Of a DNA stretch of 64,000 nt, positions 22,006 through 33,608 are shown in pieces. The DNA is from Neonectria sp. B-13 (lineage: Eukaryota; Ascomycota; Sordariomycetes; Hypocreales; Nectriaceae). The notes below the pieces were generated by a model. The model saw only the letters and a list, made by a program, of their open reading frames with translations. It ran no database searches and was not told where the DNA came from. Each line of letters begins with the position of its first letter. Within the stretch, counting starts at the first letter, position 1. Made by a program: the position numbers and the translations under genes. Location: the NCBI GenBank assembly GCA_002682825.1, contig NOKP01000032.1:372001-436000 (forward strand). Reading direction: 5' to 3'.

Positions 22006-22559
22006 GAAGCCACTTGACATTTGTTGACATGGGTACAGACTGGCTCACCCTGTGGATAAGTCCGAGCTAAGATCCGCGATCACCACCTATCGTGCCTATT
22101 CCGCGGAGGGTATATGATACACCAATATGCAGACAACCATTTATTGCTTAGAACTTAGCTATAACTCCTCAATCATTACTATAAATTAGGTATACTAAGC
22201 AACGTATGGCATATTAGCAGACGTGAATATCATGGCTCAGCATAACACCCTGATTCTAATGCTATTTTAAAATAACTATGGCCCACATTGACCAGTTCGT
22301 CAACCGAACTGTCATCCGGCTGCGAAGCACATTTCAAGGCTTTGAAGGTAGCTCCTCTCATATATATTACCGCCATCCCATAACCTGTGCTAAGGCAGCT
22401 CTGACCTACTCTGGTTTTCCCGTCATATATGATTGAGCCAACTGTATTAGTAGGGCATGTTGACAAATTCTGGTTGGGCTGCTTGAGCACAACATATGGA
22501 ATGCTTGTCAGACCCCAAACCCCCTTGGGTTCTCAGGCAGCTTTAGGGTAACTCCGGAC
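22006..22559. other. Intergenic, flank of a dead transposon
   Basis: No gene recognised. The right part probably belongs to the pogo-like element that follows. Confidence 0.45.
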
Positions 22560-24322
22560 TCAGATCTAGTCCCGGCCGGGTTAGAGTATCAATGAGCTCC
22601 TGTGGTTGGTATGATGCTTTGTAAGGTACCGAGAGCTGCCTCGGCGCACCCGGGCGCCTCTCTCGGCTCTTAGAGAGACTGATAAAGAAGCTTGAGAATC
22701 CTGATCTTGATGTGCCGCGGCAAAAGGGGCGCCCGCGGACGTTAGCCGACAAAGAAGATGAGGTCGTCGCCTTCATTATCTGGATAGAAAGACCATGCTT
22801 TCCAGCCTCCAAAACAGAGATTGAGGATGCCGCCAGCGCGCTACGATACCGCATAGATCCCTTGACCAAACCAGTTAGCAAGATGTGGTATTCCCGGTTT
22901 CGTCAGGACCATCCTGAACTCAGAAAGACCCCCATGAAGGCCGTAGAGAAGTCTCGTGAGTCCTGGGAGATCGCCGGCGCCGAGAACCCCAAGGAATTCT
23001 TTAATGGACTTACAAAGACCATCAGGAAGTTCAGAATTGGCGCCTCTGAGTTCTGGAGCGAGGATGAGAGCGGAATTCGGATGGGCTGCTTACGAGACCG
23101 CGTGGAATGCCTCATCGCACGCACAAGACGGCAGACTCGATTCTAGACTCTTGATCTAGCAACCGCGAATCATTTACCCTCGTAGGTGCAGGCAGCGCTT
23201 CTGGCGACACGATTCCGCCTTGGATTCTCTTCCAGACGTTTCCAACGCTAGATTTCGCCTATATTGAAGCTGATCCGCAGATCTGCTTTGCCCAGTCGGA
23301 GTCAAGGTTCAATGACGGCGAGATCTGCTTCGAGTGGGCGCTACTCTTCAACCGTAACTCGTGGAGGAAGTCTGCTACGGCTCACAGCCGTGGAGTCACG
23401 TGGGAGGAGTTGTTTGGCTGTGATGAGTGTCTCAGGGATCCTGTTCTAAAGCATGTTAAATACGATACGCCGCCAATCTTTCACGATGAAGATGACGGCA
23501 TCTTTCGACTCCTCTGGTTAGATGGCTTTACCGGGCATGAGATCTTCAAGTTCAGAGAGTATGTTGTTAAGTATACTATCATCGTCGCTCCCTTACCGCC
23601 TCGAACAACACATATTCTCCAATCTTTACATGTAGGAGTATTCCAGCCGCTGAAAAGCGCACATCAGAAGAAGCTCCGCCAAGCGCTCCGCAAAGGCAAA
23701 ATTTCTTTCTCTCTCCTTAACGTTATGAATGGTTTCCAAGTGAGTGAATCAACCGTGTTTTTCTCATAAGAATACTTACTAATTAGAGGCATAAAACAGG
23801 AAGTATTTGACACTGGTTTCACGGCACATCACACCATCTCAGGATTCGAAAAGAGCGGCAATTTCCCCCCAATCCAGAGCCCCCGCTCGCCCACCTCCTC
23901 AGGAAACAGATAAAAGCTCAGAAGGCTGTGAACCCTACTTATTCCTCGCTCTTACTCGTTTCCAACGCGCCTCTGATACCGCGAAGCACGTCACAGAGAA
24001 GTATCACGACCTCCTCAGCTCTCCAATGCGCTCCGGGTTACGGCAAGTTGGGGAAGTCGTTACTGAAGCTGTTCTATTTTAGAATACGGTGACTGCCTAC
24101 GTTGATGACCGGAGAATGCGTATCGAGAAGCGTTATCACAAGAAGAGAAGGGGAAAAAGAGCTAAGCCGCAAGGAGACTTCTCTCACAACGTGAGTCTCT
24201 CAGAACTTCGCCAGCAGCAGAAGGATGTCATCGGCGAAACTCGGGAGAAGGAATACAAGGCGCAAATTCGCGCTGCACGGCGCATTCTTCGTCAAAAGAT
24301 GGATAAGGTTCAGGAGAAATGA
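22560..24322 (+). mobile_element. Decayed pogo/Tigger-like DDE_1 transposon
   Basis: A pogo-family transposase is readable in several frames. It shows a KVPRAASAHPGA-like remnant of the HTH (about 22625), then GRPRTLADKEDEVVAFIIW and KMWYSRFRQDHPEL (CENP-B-type HTH), then EFWSEDESGIRMG with the first Asp region. Next come ICFEWALLFNRNSW-like sequence, LLWLDGFTGHEIFKFREY with the second Asp, APLPPRTTHILQSLHVGVFQ and PLKSAHQKKLRQALRKG. A possible intron and TGFTAHHTISGFEKSGNFPP follow. A basic coiled-coil tail is still open at 24089-24322. Stops and frameshifts near 23140 and 23900 kill it. In the third catalytic motif the usual PLDVG reads SLHVG, so the Asp itself is lost. Confidence 0.85.
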
Positions 24323-25211
24323 TGGGCGGGCCCCGCAAGGATCAGGTCTCTAATTATGTGGTGCTCGGACGCTTTAACCTCTTGGCGGGTTTTATGACCA
24401 AAAGGGGTAAGTGAGCAACCACCGGGTGTTTATGCTTCGTTCCGATCATGCAAATGTGGGTTATTTTCCAGAGGCAACCGAGTGCAGATCACGCTGTAGG
24501 TGGACTTCTCCCATGCCTACGTCCTCCCTGCTACCTCTCCTGAGATGCCTTACAAGGACTTGCCATTGCAACTGTGACTCCGAGGGCTAAGTCACTTCAA
24601 GGGTCTCTCAATGTTTAGAATATTTTCCATCCTTTAGAAGCTCCTCGTGCTGATCCGTGTCGCTGTAGGACTGCTTCTTTACTGGCCCTTTGTTTCTAGC
24701 AGTGTGGAATCCTTTTGAGTTATTCCCATTTTAATTTCTAAGCAGGCCAGAGAAAAACAAAACCATAGCTTTTGAGTATCATCTACTCCTCGTGTTTGGC
24801 ACATCTTCGTGATTCTTTCGCTGCGGCTTTACTTGGGCTTGAGTGTGTCGTATTCAGGTGCATAAATTGACTAACCCCGTTCACGGAAGTTCAGAAGAAA
24901 GTACCAGGACCCGTGCGGAGGCCCGCTCGGTTCATGATGTCACGTTTTCGGCCTGTCTTGGTAAGATAAGTTCCGAGGCCATTCGGATGATAGTCTGCTC
25001 CGGGACAACACAACCCCGAAATGCCCTCGACGCCCGTCACACGTCCTCGAAGATGACCGACACTTCCGAACAACTGCAGTACTTAAGGGTGCAACAGATG
25101 CGTTAAAAGTCTACAGAGGACGAGCAAGCATATCATCATCATTCAACTCAAGATACTCTGTTCTTTTTCGTTTCTTGGAACCCGCATCCTGTCTGTGCTT
25201 GTTTTATCACA
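24323..25211. other. Intergenic region upstream of the DJ-1/PfpI gene
   Basis: No convincing gene. An 87-codon frame (24843..25106) has no family features. Confidence 0.45.
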
Positions 25212-25925
25212 ATGGCGCCTACTCACGTCGGTATTCTGGTCTATGACTACCAGGCCATTGATGTTGTCGGCCCAATTGATCTCCTTCACTCGGCCAATTC
25301 TGGGTTCCTGAAAGTGTCCAAAGTGTTTGGCCCCATCGATGATGACGCTATCTCTCGGGCTCCAGACTTTGTTTTTCACCACGTTGGCATCACGAAAGAG
25401 CCTTTCCACCTATTCACTAGCGCCATTACCCTCACCCCGACTACGACGGTGGATGAGTGTCCCGAGCTGGATATCATCTTGCTAGGAGGTCCGAATCCCG
25501 AAGGCTTCAAGTTGCACCCGAAATACGTTGACCTCATCCGTCGACATATCGATGCTGGAAAGTTGCTTTTTACTACTTGCACTGGCTCAGCCGTACTCGC
25601 GTCTACGGGTCTTCTAGATGGAAAGAACGCAACTATCAACCACGCTGAGTATAAATGGGCGAAAGAGAATTATCCTGCCGTCAACTGGACTAAGGAAAGA
25701 AAATGGGTCGTTGACGGGAATATCTGGACTGGAGCTGGTGCTGTTGCGGGAATGGATATGCTTGCGCATTGGCTCAAGGAGCAATTTGGACCGGATATTC
25801 TGACCTATGCTGCCCGGAATTTGGACTACGAGCCTCGAGGCGTCGATGGTGTGTCACCTGTGATTCCCAAGAGATACGACGAAAGCGGAAAGCAGATCAG
25901 CACCCATGAATTTTTCTATCATTAG
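25212..25925 (+). CDS. DJ-1/PfpI family protein
   Basis: An intronless 237-aa frame starts at the ATG in CACAATGGC. It shows the class I glutamine-amidotransferase-like fold: an N-terminal strand THVGILVYDYQAIDVVGPID, then DIILLGGP and the nucleophile elbow TTCTGSAVLASTGLLDGKN with Cys near residue 125. INHAEYKWAKE follows, and GNIWTGAGAVAGMDMLAHW near the C-terminus. The 'AIDVVGPID' acid and the Cys elbow fit the fungal subgroup related to isocyanide hydratases and ThiJ-like proteins. It is probably cytosolic and acts as a hydrolase/hydratase or glyoxalase-like enzyme; the exact reaction cannot be told. No damage is visible, although a dead transposon lies upstream. Confidence 0.9.
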   Translation: MAPTHVGILVYDYQAIDVVGPIDLLHSANSGFLKVSKVFGPIDDDAISRAPDFVFHHVGITKEPFHLFTSAITLTPTTTVDECPELDIILLGGPNPEGFKLHPKYVDLIRRHIDAGKLLFTTCTGSAVLASTGLLDGKNATINHAEYKWAKENYPAVNWTKERKWVVDGNIWTGAGAVAGMDMLAHWLKEQFGPDILTYAARNLDYEPRGVDGVSPVIPKRYDESGKQISTHEFFYH

Positions 25926-26666
25926 GGTTTGTATTCTGAAGAAGTAGCTTGGGTTTCACTCAATCTTATAAGTCATGTTATATAGTGAGATTCAACGAGT
26001 CCTTTACCTCTACGACCTCAGCGGCGTCCCGGCACCCTCAGTAATAAAGGCCGTAAATTGCTTATCGGCTGCCGTGTTATCATTCTCACAAATCTATCTA
26101 GATAGCTCATGTATCGATAGGAAACCGTGTTTTTAGAGAACAGTTCGGATAAAAAAGTCGAGATTTAAATATATGAGACTACCTAAGGGTGTAATAGTAT
26201 TAGAGAGATGGTGCGGGAGACAATATCTGGTGACTTGGAACAAGCGACTGGGTAAGGAACCGGGAAGAGAGGTCTGAAGCCACAACTCGTAACACGACGT
26301 CCAAGTGAACACTGACAAAACTTTGACAGCCACTCTTGGACAAGGGTGACACAAGATTAGTACATTCTGGTCCTATCGTCAGACGTGCAGCGACCCGATT
26401 GAAAGCATCGTACATCGAGGCCAAACAGGTACTGTAATATGTCCAAGTTGAGGTAAAACCTTGCATTCCTTCCTCAGCACGACGAGTGGTCTTAAGGCTG
26501 CATTAGCGGCCCTGCTCACTATCCATAGTGCAGGGGTCTAATATGGACTGGTCCACGATCGTGGTGGAGCGGTGTAGATCGTGTGACACTAAAGGCTTGG
26601 CGAATAAAACTACCATAACGGGCTAGTGCTAGGCGGGGTGACCCCTGGGGCTGACCTCTTGTTAGA
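25926..26666. other. Intergenic between convergent genes
   Basis: 3' flanks of the DJ-1 (plus) and NmrA-like (minus) genes; nothing else is recognised. Confidence 0.5.
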
Positions 26667-27642
26667 CTAAGTGGCCTTCTTCTCCCCCGCAATTTCCTTG
26701 ACTAGTCCCTTAACTTCCTCGTCGCTCATAGCCTGGACGCCCAACAGCTCATTGTCGGTCTTTTCAAGCTTCTGAATGTAACCCGGCGTAGAGATGGAAT
26801 ATCGGATGATGTCACCAATGACTTGCCAGTCTACTTGACCAGCCTGCAGCTGAGACATGGCCTTGTCGAACGCATCGTTCATATCCCGCTCCTGTGTCTG
26901 CCAACCTTCCTCGCCCAAAGCCTGCTTGGCGAGGCCCGCAAGCTCTCTCTGAGACTTCTGGATATCGCAGATGTAACAAATTCGGTTCTTGGTTTCCTCC
27001 GACTTCGAAAGAGCGTTTGCGACAGCAATACCCACAGACGAAAGAGTCGTCCAAGGAACCACCATGTTCCCGTCGTTAAGATAGTCAATCTTCTTGTTGC
27101 CAAGATCAATTCCAACAAATGACATTCGAAGACCCCAATCAAGGAACGCATGGTTGGAGATGGCCGTCCAGGTAATCTTGTTGTCCCTTGCAAGCTTCTG
27201 GATATGCTCGAAGGCCTTCGTCTTTCCTTGAAAGGGGGGAAGGGCTCGTGACTTTGAGTTCATTGGGTCGGAGCTAAACTCGGCAGGTATCATACGATAA
27301 ACACCAGCTGCGACGGCGGCATCCATCATCCGGATCGACACACTGGGATCAGGAACCGAGGTCGCATCAATGAGTGCATCCTGACCCTCGAGGGCTTCTG
27401 CCAAAGCCGAGCCAGATTCAAAGTCGACCACCTTGACAGTGACGCCAGTGGGCAAGTCTTTGAGTTCGTTTCGAGCAAGGAGAGTCACACGAAAGCAACC
27501 TTTCTGGACCAAAGCTTGCAAGATGCGAGACCCCAGGTTGCCGTTGGCCTAAGACAGATTAGCCCCCTCTATGAGCTAGGCGAGAAAAAGGATGGACAAT
27601 ACCCACCCCCGCAAGAGCAACGTTCTTAATCTCATGCACCAT
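26667..27642 (-). CDS. NmrA-like / isoflavone reductase-type NAD(P)-binding protein
   Basis: Two exons (27607..27642 and 26667..27548) with a 58-nt intron give 305 aa. The first exon encodes only 12 residues (MVHEIKNVALAG). It completes the Rossmann motif across the junction as AGANGNLGSRIL (GxxGxxG), the NAD(P)-binding loop. Further marks are VDFESGSALAEALEGQDALI (strand 4), the PAEFSSDP motif and FLDWGLRMS. These are typical of fungal NmrA/isoflavone-reductase-like short-chain reductases of the cytosol. A substrate role such as ketone/enone reduction or redox sensing is inferred only from the family. The flanks are the DJ-1 gene (convergent) and the TPR gene (divergent). Confidence 0.9.
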
Positions 27643-28356
27643 GATGCAACAAATAGAATGATGGTGTAAATGTCGAGGTAGTGATGGTGAGTATTGCGCA
27701 GGATTGCAGTGGTAGTAGTGATGATATATGTCTACAGTGTCAGGGTTCCATGGTACTTTTAACTGTAACTCTGCCCTTCCTTCAGGGCTGTTGAAGTGAA
27801 GCTGCTGTCATGCTGAGTTGGTCATGGGTAGTCTAAGCATTATTCAGCGTCATAGAAAGCATATTATGTGGGACTTGATTACGAAGACTACGTAGTAGGC
27901 TTAATTCATTACTGTCTTCAGAGTCTAGAACTCTTGGGGCTATGCACAAGTGATGCGGTGAGACTGAAGACGCAGCTCCATCTTGGAAGCCCCGACGATC
28001 CGTGTGCTAGGATCTCGCGTTGGCATCGGGTTTGTGACAAATTCGACCGATGCGGTTGAAAAACTGTCCGAGCGAGCAAGCTTAGCCCCTGCATTCCGAT
28101 TTATGCCCGCAGACATCTGATAATCCATGATCTGCGAGTAGAGCAACCCAAGGAGACAACTTCACGTTGGCATCGACCAGCTCTTCTCTCTGTTGGATAG
28201 ATCTTTGCAGTCCCCAGATGCTCAACTTCCACGGTCATTGGGTTCTATAGACAGATCCAATTCGAAGACATCGGTCAATATCGGCAGAAATATCGTAAGA
28301 ACCCAGCTTGATCTTCCTTGTGTTACCAAGAACTCACAATAGCAAATAGAAAAGCA
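27643..28356. other. Divergent promoter region
   Basis: Shared upstream region of the NmrA-like (minus) and TPR (plus) genes. No clear motif or further gene. Confidence 0.45.
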
Positions 28357-30039
28357 ATGGAACCGACAAGCAGTGCTCAGTATTACAACCTAGGCCACTA
28401 TCAACACAAAGTAGCCACCACCTCGTCTGAGGCACAGACATGGTTCGACCGAGGCCTCCTGTGGGCTTTTTCCTTCAACCATGAAGAAGCCTTTAGGTGT
28501 TTCCAGCGGGCTATCAAGCATGATCCAGAATGTGCCATGGCGTACTGGGGAGTCGCCTACGCCATCGGTCCCAACTACAACAAGGCCTGGATACGTTACG
28601 ATAAAGATGACCGGGACAACACTGTTAAGAAGGCTACAAACGCTCTGGCACATGGCCAGAAAGCACGAAACATCCGCCCAGTTGAGCGAGCGCTGATTGA
28701 GGCCCTCTCCAATCGGTTTCTGTCGGCGGCAGAGGTCCCGGAGGATTTGGGGTCATTAGATCGTGCCTATGCCGCCGCGATGCGCTTGGTATACAAGGAG
28801 TTCGGCGACGACGCAGATGTCGCCATCTTATTTGTCGAAGCCTTGATGTGTATCCGTCCCCGTGGGCTTTGGGACCTTGCAACTGGCAAGCCAACCGGAC
28901 CAATCACCCTTGAAGCCTTGGATATCCTCGAGACTCGCCTAGCAAAGGCTGGCCGCGATCATCCCGCCTTCTGTCACCTTTATATCCACATGGTCGAGAT
29001 GGCTCCATTTCCCGAGAAAGCCGTACCTGCCGCTGACCGACTGCGCCGTCTCGTTCCTGACGGTTCCCATATGCAGCATATGGCAACGCATATTGATGTC
29101 GCTTGTGGTGACTGGCGTCGTGCGATTGACTCAAATCGCGATGCCATGATCTCGGATGACATCTACTTCGCTCGCGAGAAGAGCTCCGTTCTATATACTG
29201 TGTACAGGAGCCACAACATGCACGTGCTTGTGTATGCTGCCATGATGGCGGGCCGATTTCAGGATGCTTTGTCTGTCGCAAAACGTATGCCGGATATTCT
29301 CCCGCCAGAGTTCCTTTCAATCAAATCTCCGCCAATGGTGAACTGGGCCGAGTTTCAAGTAGGATTGATTGTCCACGTGCTTATTCGGTTCGGCCGCTGG
29401 GAGGATTTACTCGAACTTGAGATCCCGAAAGATCAGCAACTATTCAGTATCACGACGGCAATGATTCGATACGGTCGGGGCATCGCTCTGGCAGTTCTTG
29501 GGCGGATAAAAGAGGCCGATGTAGCTCGGGTTGAGTTTGAAACCGCTCGCCGTGGAGTACCAGCAGATCGCACATGGGGGATCGCTTGCGCAGCAGAACC
29601 GGTTCTCAAGGTTGCATCGCGGATGCTAGAAGGCGAACTTGAGTATCGTAAGGCTAACTACGAGAAGGCTTTTGCTCTTCTTCGCGAAGGCGTTGAGTTG
29701 GAGGATGACCTTCCCTACGCGGACCCGCCTGTTTGGATGCAACCGGTTCGTCACGCATTGGGCGCACTGTCGCTCGAGCAGGGTCAGGTCAAAGAAGCAA
29801 TGAAGATTTATGAGCAAGATCTGGGGTTGAGTGACGAGCTTCCCCGTCGCAAAGCCCGTATCAATAATGTTTGGGCGTTGAGCGGGCTCTATGAGTGTTA
29901 TACGCTGCTCGGCCGGCATGGCGAGGCACGAAAGATTCGCTTCCAACACGACATTGCCGTAGCTTCTGCCGATGTTGCAGTGGGAGTGTCGTGTTTCTGC
30001 CGACTCTCAGCAGTCAAAAGAATCTCGTGTTGTGGCTGA
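28357..30039 (+). CDS. Large TPR-repeat protein
   Basis: An intronless 560-aa frame; the start chosen is the first ATG (AAGCAATGGAACC), since the in-frame codons before it are not ATG. TPR-like helical pairs are visible: AQTWFDRGLLWAFSFNHEEAFRCFQRAIKHDPECAMAYWG (residues about 25-65), CGDWRRAIDSNRDAM, AGRFQDALSVAKRM, LEYRKANYEKAFALLREGVE and LGALSLEQGQVKEAMKIYEQDL. It is conserved in many ascomycetes with no assigned function and probably acts as a scaffold in the cytosol. The last 20 residues contain CFC and a terminal CC, an unusual Cys group for a TPR protein. They could be a metal site or result from a shifted end; I see no splice site that would replace it. Confidence 0.85.
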   Translation: MEPTSSAQYYNLGHYQHKVATTSSEAQTWFDRGLLWAFSFNHEEAFRCFQRAIKHDPECAMAYWGVAYAIGPNYNKAWIRYDKDDRDNTVKKATNALAHGQKARNIRPVERALIEALSNRFLSAAEVPEDLGSLDRAYAAAMRLVYKEFGDDADVAILFVEALMCIRPRGLWDLATGKPTGPITLEALDILETRLAKAGRDHPAFCHLYIHMVEMAPFPEKAVPAADRLRRLVPDGSHMQHMATHIDVACGDWRRAIDSNRDAMISDDIYFAREKSSVLYTVYRSHNMHVLVYAAMMAGRFQDALSVAKRMPDILPPEFLSIKSPPMVNWAEFQVGLIVHVLIRFGRWEDLLELEIPKDQQLFSITTAMIRYGRGIALAVLGRIKEADVARVEFETARRGVPADRTWGIACAAEPVLKVASRMLEGELEYRKANYEKAFALLREGVELEDDLPYADPPVWMQPVRHALGALSLEQGQVKEAMKIYEQDLGLSDELPRRKARINNVWALSGLYECYTLLGRHGEARKIRFQHDIAVASADVAVGVSCFCRLSAVKRISCCG

Positions 30040-30496
30040 GAAGGTTGCTCAGACAAGGCTGGCTAGCTCGACTGGCTGGATTCAGGACTGGTTTCCTAAG
30101 TGTATGGATGGATAACTCGCTAGCTGACAAAGGACACGGGGCGATTCCAAGACTCTCTTGTGAGCAATATGGGCTATTCACTGTTTTTATGATCAGCCTG
30201 TAGATATTCAGGTAATTATACTAGTGATGGATTGATGCTGCGTCCTAAGAAATTGTTGACAATCATGAGATCAAAGGTGATGCTTCGTGCGTGAAAACCT
30301 CCGTCACAATAGCCAAACGATATGAGACTGTTGTTGGTCTTCTAAAACGCTAAGCTTACGAAACGACGATTCTGAGCTGAGTGCATACGGCTTAGGTGTA
30401 CACATCCGAACTTCCAAAGCAATACAAACGAGTAGACGCGCATGCCACGCGGATTTCATTCAATCTAACAACCTGTTTTACCAACTCATCTGCTCA
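30040..30496. other. Intergenic between convergent genes
   Basis: 3' regions of the TPR and DUF924 genes; nothing further is recognised. Confidence 0.5.
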
Positions 30497-31267
30497 TTAG
30501 CGCCCCAACGCCTCGTCGCGATGAGGGTACCGTCCATGCTCCTTGATTATATCCATGTGTTGTTTGGCGATCCCTCGCAGCATCGACTCCCAAATATCGA
30601 GCTGTTCTTGTCTTTGCAGCATTCCCTCGCGACAGCCAGCCACCGCATCTTCGTCCTCAGCCAACCCATGCATGAGTCTGTGTGCGTCAGAAAACAATTT
30701 ACCATGTTCTTGGATAAGCTGCTTTTGAACCTCGAGCTTTTCTGAATGCTCAAGTGGCATGTAGAACCAAAACCTATAGGATTGTACGTATCGAACCTCG
30801 GGCTGCTCCGGGATGCCGGCTTTTATGGCTCGGGTTGCGACCTCAAACGCCAGTGGATCGAAGAAGTCATATGCGACTCCTGCTTTGGGACCCCGGAAGC
30901 AATTACGAGGAATCTGATCCAAGAGTATAACGAGACTCATCCAATCAAGAGCGCTATTGGGGTTTGCGGCAGCGAGAATATCTGCCACGCTCGCGTCAAC
31001 CGACTTCAATACATCAAGAATATCGCCGAAGGTGGCACTGTAGGAAGTGAGCGATCCATCCTGACGAGAACGGGCTTGTGTATCTTACACGCAGTCTTGA
31101 TCATAGTCGTCATTTTGCGAAAACCAAACAAGTGCTTCCTCTTTATCTGGGACAATAATGTGGTCGCCATTGGGTATGTGCCGAAACCAGAAACTGCGAA
31201 CAGCGTCTAGTGTTTTGTCATTAAGCACTTGGTGTAGTCGATCCTGCTTCAGTAACGAGTCTGTCAT
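30497..31267 (-). CDS. DUF924 family protein
   Basis: Two exons (31089..31267 and 30497..31037) with a 51-nt intron give 239 aa. Family signatures are VRSFWFRHI near residue 25, DWMSLVILLDQIPRNCFRG (the LDQFPRN-type motif), YDFFDPLAFEVATRAIKAG, RFWFYMPLEHSE and a C-terminal KEHGRYPHRDEALGR. This is the bacterial/fungal DUF924 fold, an all-helical protein of unknown reaction with a conserved His/Arg-rich pocket. The C-terminal GRYPHRDEALGR is the most conserved part and is intact. A 5' fragment of a second copy lies at 51.8-52.1 kb. Confidence 0.88.
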
Positions 31268-32212
31268 GCTGGGCCACTGGTTGAAGAGAGAGTTGTGTGG
31301 CGGGAGGTTTTCGATGAGATTGATAACGCCCTCTCGGTGTTAAGTAGTTTCTACGGTTGTGCATGTGAAGAAGAAGGAATTAACTAGAATGTATCTTCGG
31401 CAGTTCGACCTGAATACGGCCAGCGGAAACTGTGTACTCGCCGAATTTGTGTCGGTGCTGATCGGACTTCGGATGAGACTAGTCCGATTCACCAAGACGC
31501 GTTCACTCGGATCATCCGGCATTAATCAGGAAGAGAAGGATAGGCTTGTTAGGAACGGCACGTCAAGCACCTACTTACACCCAACTTCCGTGACCCGCAT
31601 GTGCTACACACCGTTGCTTTCCGAATCTTCATTTCCTCAGCCTCCAGACAGTCGTGGATGGTGTACGTTGATGCGGGCCGTTGTAGCTTTATGCTTGGCG
31701 GATTATGAGTCCAAATAAGCCTTAGTTTCTGCGGGGACCACATGACTGCCGCGTCTCCACGATCATGGCTAAAGGCTTGTTCGAATCTTCTGGTGTCTGA
31801 AAACATGCTCAATCGTAGTCGTTCCGTCCTTAGCGTTGCCCACCCAGCGTCGCTAGCAGACTGCAGCCTCACCGCTAGATTTATAATCGACTGACAACCG
31901 CCGACATGTGCTGTCGATTCGGCGACTGACGTGAAGCCAAACACCTGCCAAGTCCGAATGACGGATATGTCCGTGTCCCTCGGGATCACCGAGCCCGAAT
32001 GGGTAGCACACTGGACACTGCCCCAGCTATTGTAGTGCAGAGTGCCTCCGGGGGTCGATATCTCCGGCTCCAAAGTATATTAAGCCTCTCGTGGCCGCTT
32101 CTCCTCCTTCTGTGGCTTTTATAGTGTTCCCTAGTTCAAGCAGTACACCAGACTCCAAATCATCGCAACTGTCTTAGACCTTCAACCTACACAATCAACT
32201 TCAACAGCAACC
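31268..32212. other. Divergent upstream region
   Basis: Lies between DUF924 (minus) and DUF1993 (plus). A 174-codon minus-strand frame inside it starts at TTG and has no known domain; it was rejected as a gene. Confidence 0.45.
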
Positions 32213-32749
32213 ATGAGCTCCTTCACCTTTTACAATGGTACGATGCCACATGCAACCGCCGCCATGAATGTCCTCCTTCATCTGTTCGATCAGATCGAGG
32301 CCCATGCTTCTCGCTCTAGTACGCCTATCGATACTCTCATCTCTGCTCGCCTCGTCGAGGATATGTTCCCATTCACCCTGCAAGTCTTCATTGCCTCCGA
32401 AATGGCTCTTCAGATGGCTGCCCGCCTACAAGGCATCGAACCCCCGACTGGGCAGCCTGGACCTAATGGCCTAAAGACCCTCGAGGATATGCGCAAGCGA
32501 GTCAATACTGTCCTTGAATTTGTTCAAAGGAGTGATCATCAGAAATTCGTTGATCCAGAGACTGAAGTCACCTTCAACATGGGCCCTGAGAAAAGGGTTA
32601 CTGCCAAGGCCCTTGGTTTTGCAAATGGCTTTACTCTGCCTAATTTATACTTTCATACGGTTGCAGCGTACAATATTCTCCGTAGCCATGGCATGCAGAT
32701 CGGCAAGGCAGATTACCTAGATTGTTATCTTACTCCTTACTTGTCCTAG
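32213..32749 (+). CDS. DUF1993 family protein
   Basis: An intronless 178-aa frame starts at the ATG in AACCATGAGC. Family features are the N-terminal helix HATAAMNVLLHLFDQIEAHA, LVEDMFPFTLQVFIASEMAL, LQGIEPPTGQPGPN and FANGFTLPNLYFHTVAAYNIL, followed by a short C-terminus. DUF1993 proteins are small helical DinB/mycothiol-transferase-like proteins common in fungi and bacteria. No metal triad is demonstrable here apart from scattered His, and the role is unknown. It is complete, of normal length and with no damage. Confidence 0.9.
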   Translation: MSSFTFYNGTMPHATAAMNVLLHLFDQIEAHASRSSTPIDTLISARLVEDMFPFTLQVFIASEMALQMAARLQGIEPPTGQPGPNGLKTLEDMRKRVNTVLEFVQRSDHQKFVDPETEVTFNMGPEKRVTAKALGFANGFTLPNLYFHTVAAYNILRSHGMQIGKADYLDCYLTPYLS

Positions 32750-33608
32750 GCGAGGGTACTGGGGTGGGTAGGAAAGAAGGGAGTGGGGTTGGAACTTAGA
32801 AATAGTAAAATGGAAGTCTGGCGGGTGTACCACATGGAGCCCGGTTAGTTCACCTGAATACTCAGAACTTTGTGCGTTTGGGCTCTCAGAAACGCTGATA
32901 TTAGATTCTCTGGCTGTCTACCATTTAAGGAGCACTTAGAGGCCTATCCTCTTCAGTGATCATAACAGAAAGGTATCATGCGATTACATTGAATCACCTC
33001 ACGATGTTGAATAACGGTCGGTGCGTAACACCTAGGGATAGCCTACTTGCCTGGCGTAGCGCATGTAATTAAGGGGCATGCTTGAGTACACCCTCCGATG
33101 AATACGCGGCTGAAACTAGCCACCAGACGGTTAAGTTTGTCAAGTCTCCGTGCCCGTCATAGCCAAATCTACAAGGCAGTCTCAGCGCTGCAACATACGT
33201 AAATATAGATGGAGTCCTTACGTGGCCTCCCCGCGTTACTAACTCTAACCTGTCTCGAAGTTCGGCAGTTATCAAGAGACTACAGTACCGAGATTGTCAT
33301 CCCTTCTTTCTTTTCTGACGCACGTAATAGGAGGGTTTAGTAAGAAGTTATTAAACTTAAATTGCGCTATGATGAATGCTAGCCACAACGAGATCATCCT
33401 TTCACGTATTCGAATAGTATAGTACGTCATATAGTAGGCTTGGTAAGCATTATTCATGTTTCTGAGATCTTTATTAAGCAAGCTTAGAAATCAGTTGTTG
33501 ACTGTCCTACTTACAATATTCCGGGAGCTTTTAATACATGTTATCATCTATATATCAGAAGACCTGATACTTGCTTCCATTTAGATAAGTACTTCTGATT
33601 AACTTAAA
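32750..33608. other. Intergenic region upstream of MBL paralogue 2
   Basis: AT-rich towards the right; TATATAT words near 33548 could serve as core promoter of the next gene. No gene seen. Confidence 0.45.

Noticed and set aside
31549..32073. 174-codon minus-strand frame
   Set aside because: Starts at TTG, has no domain, covers the promoter of the DUF1993 gene.
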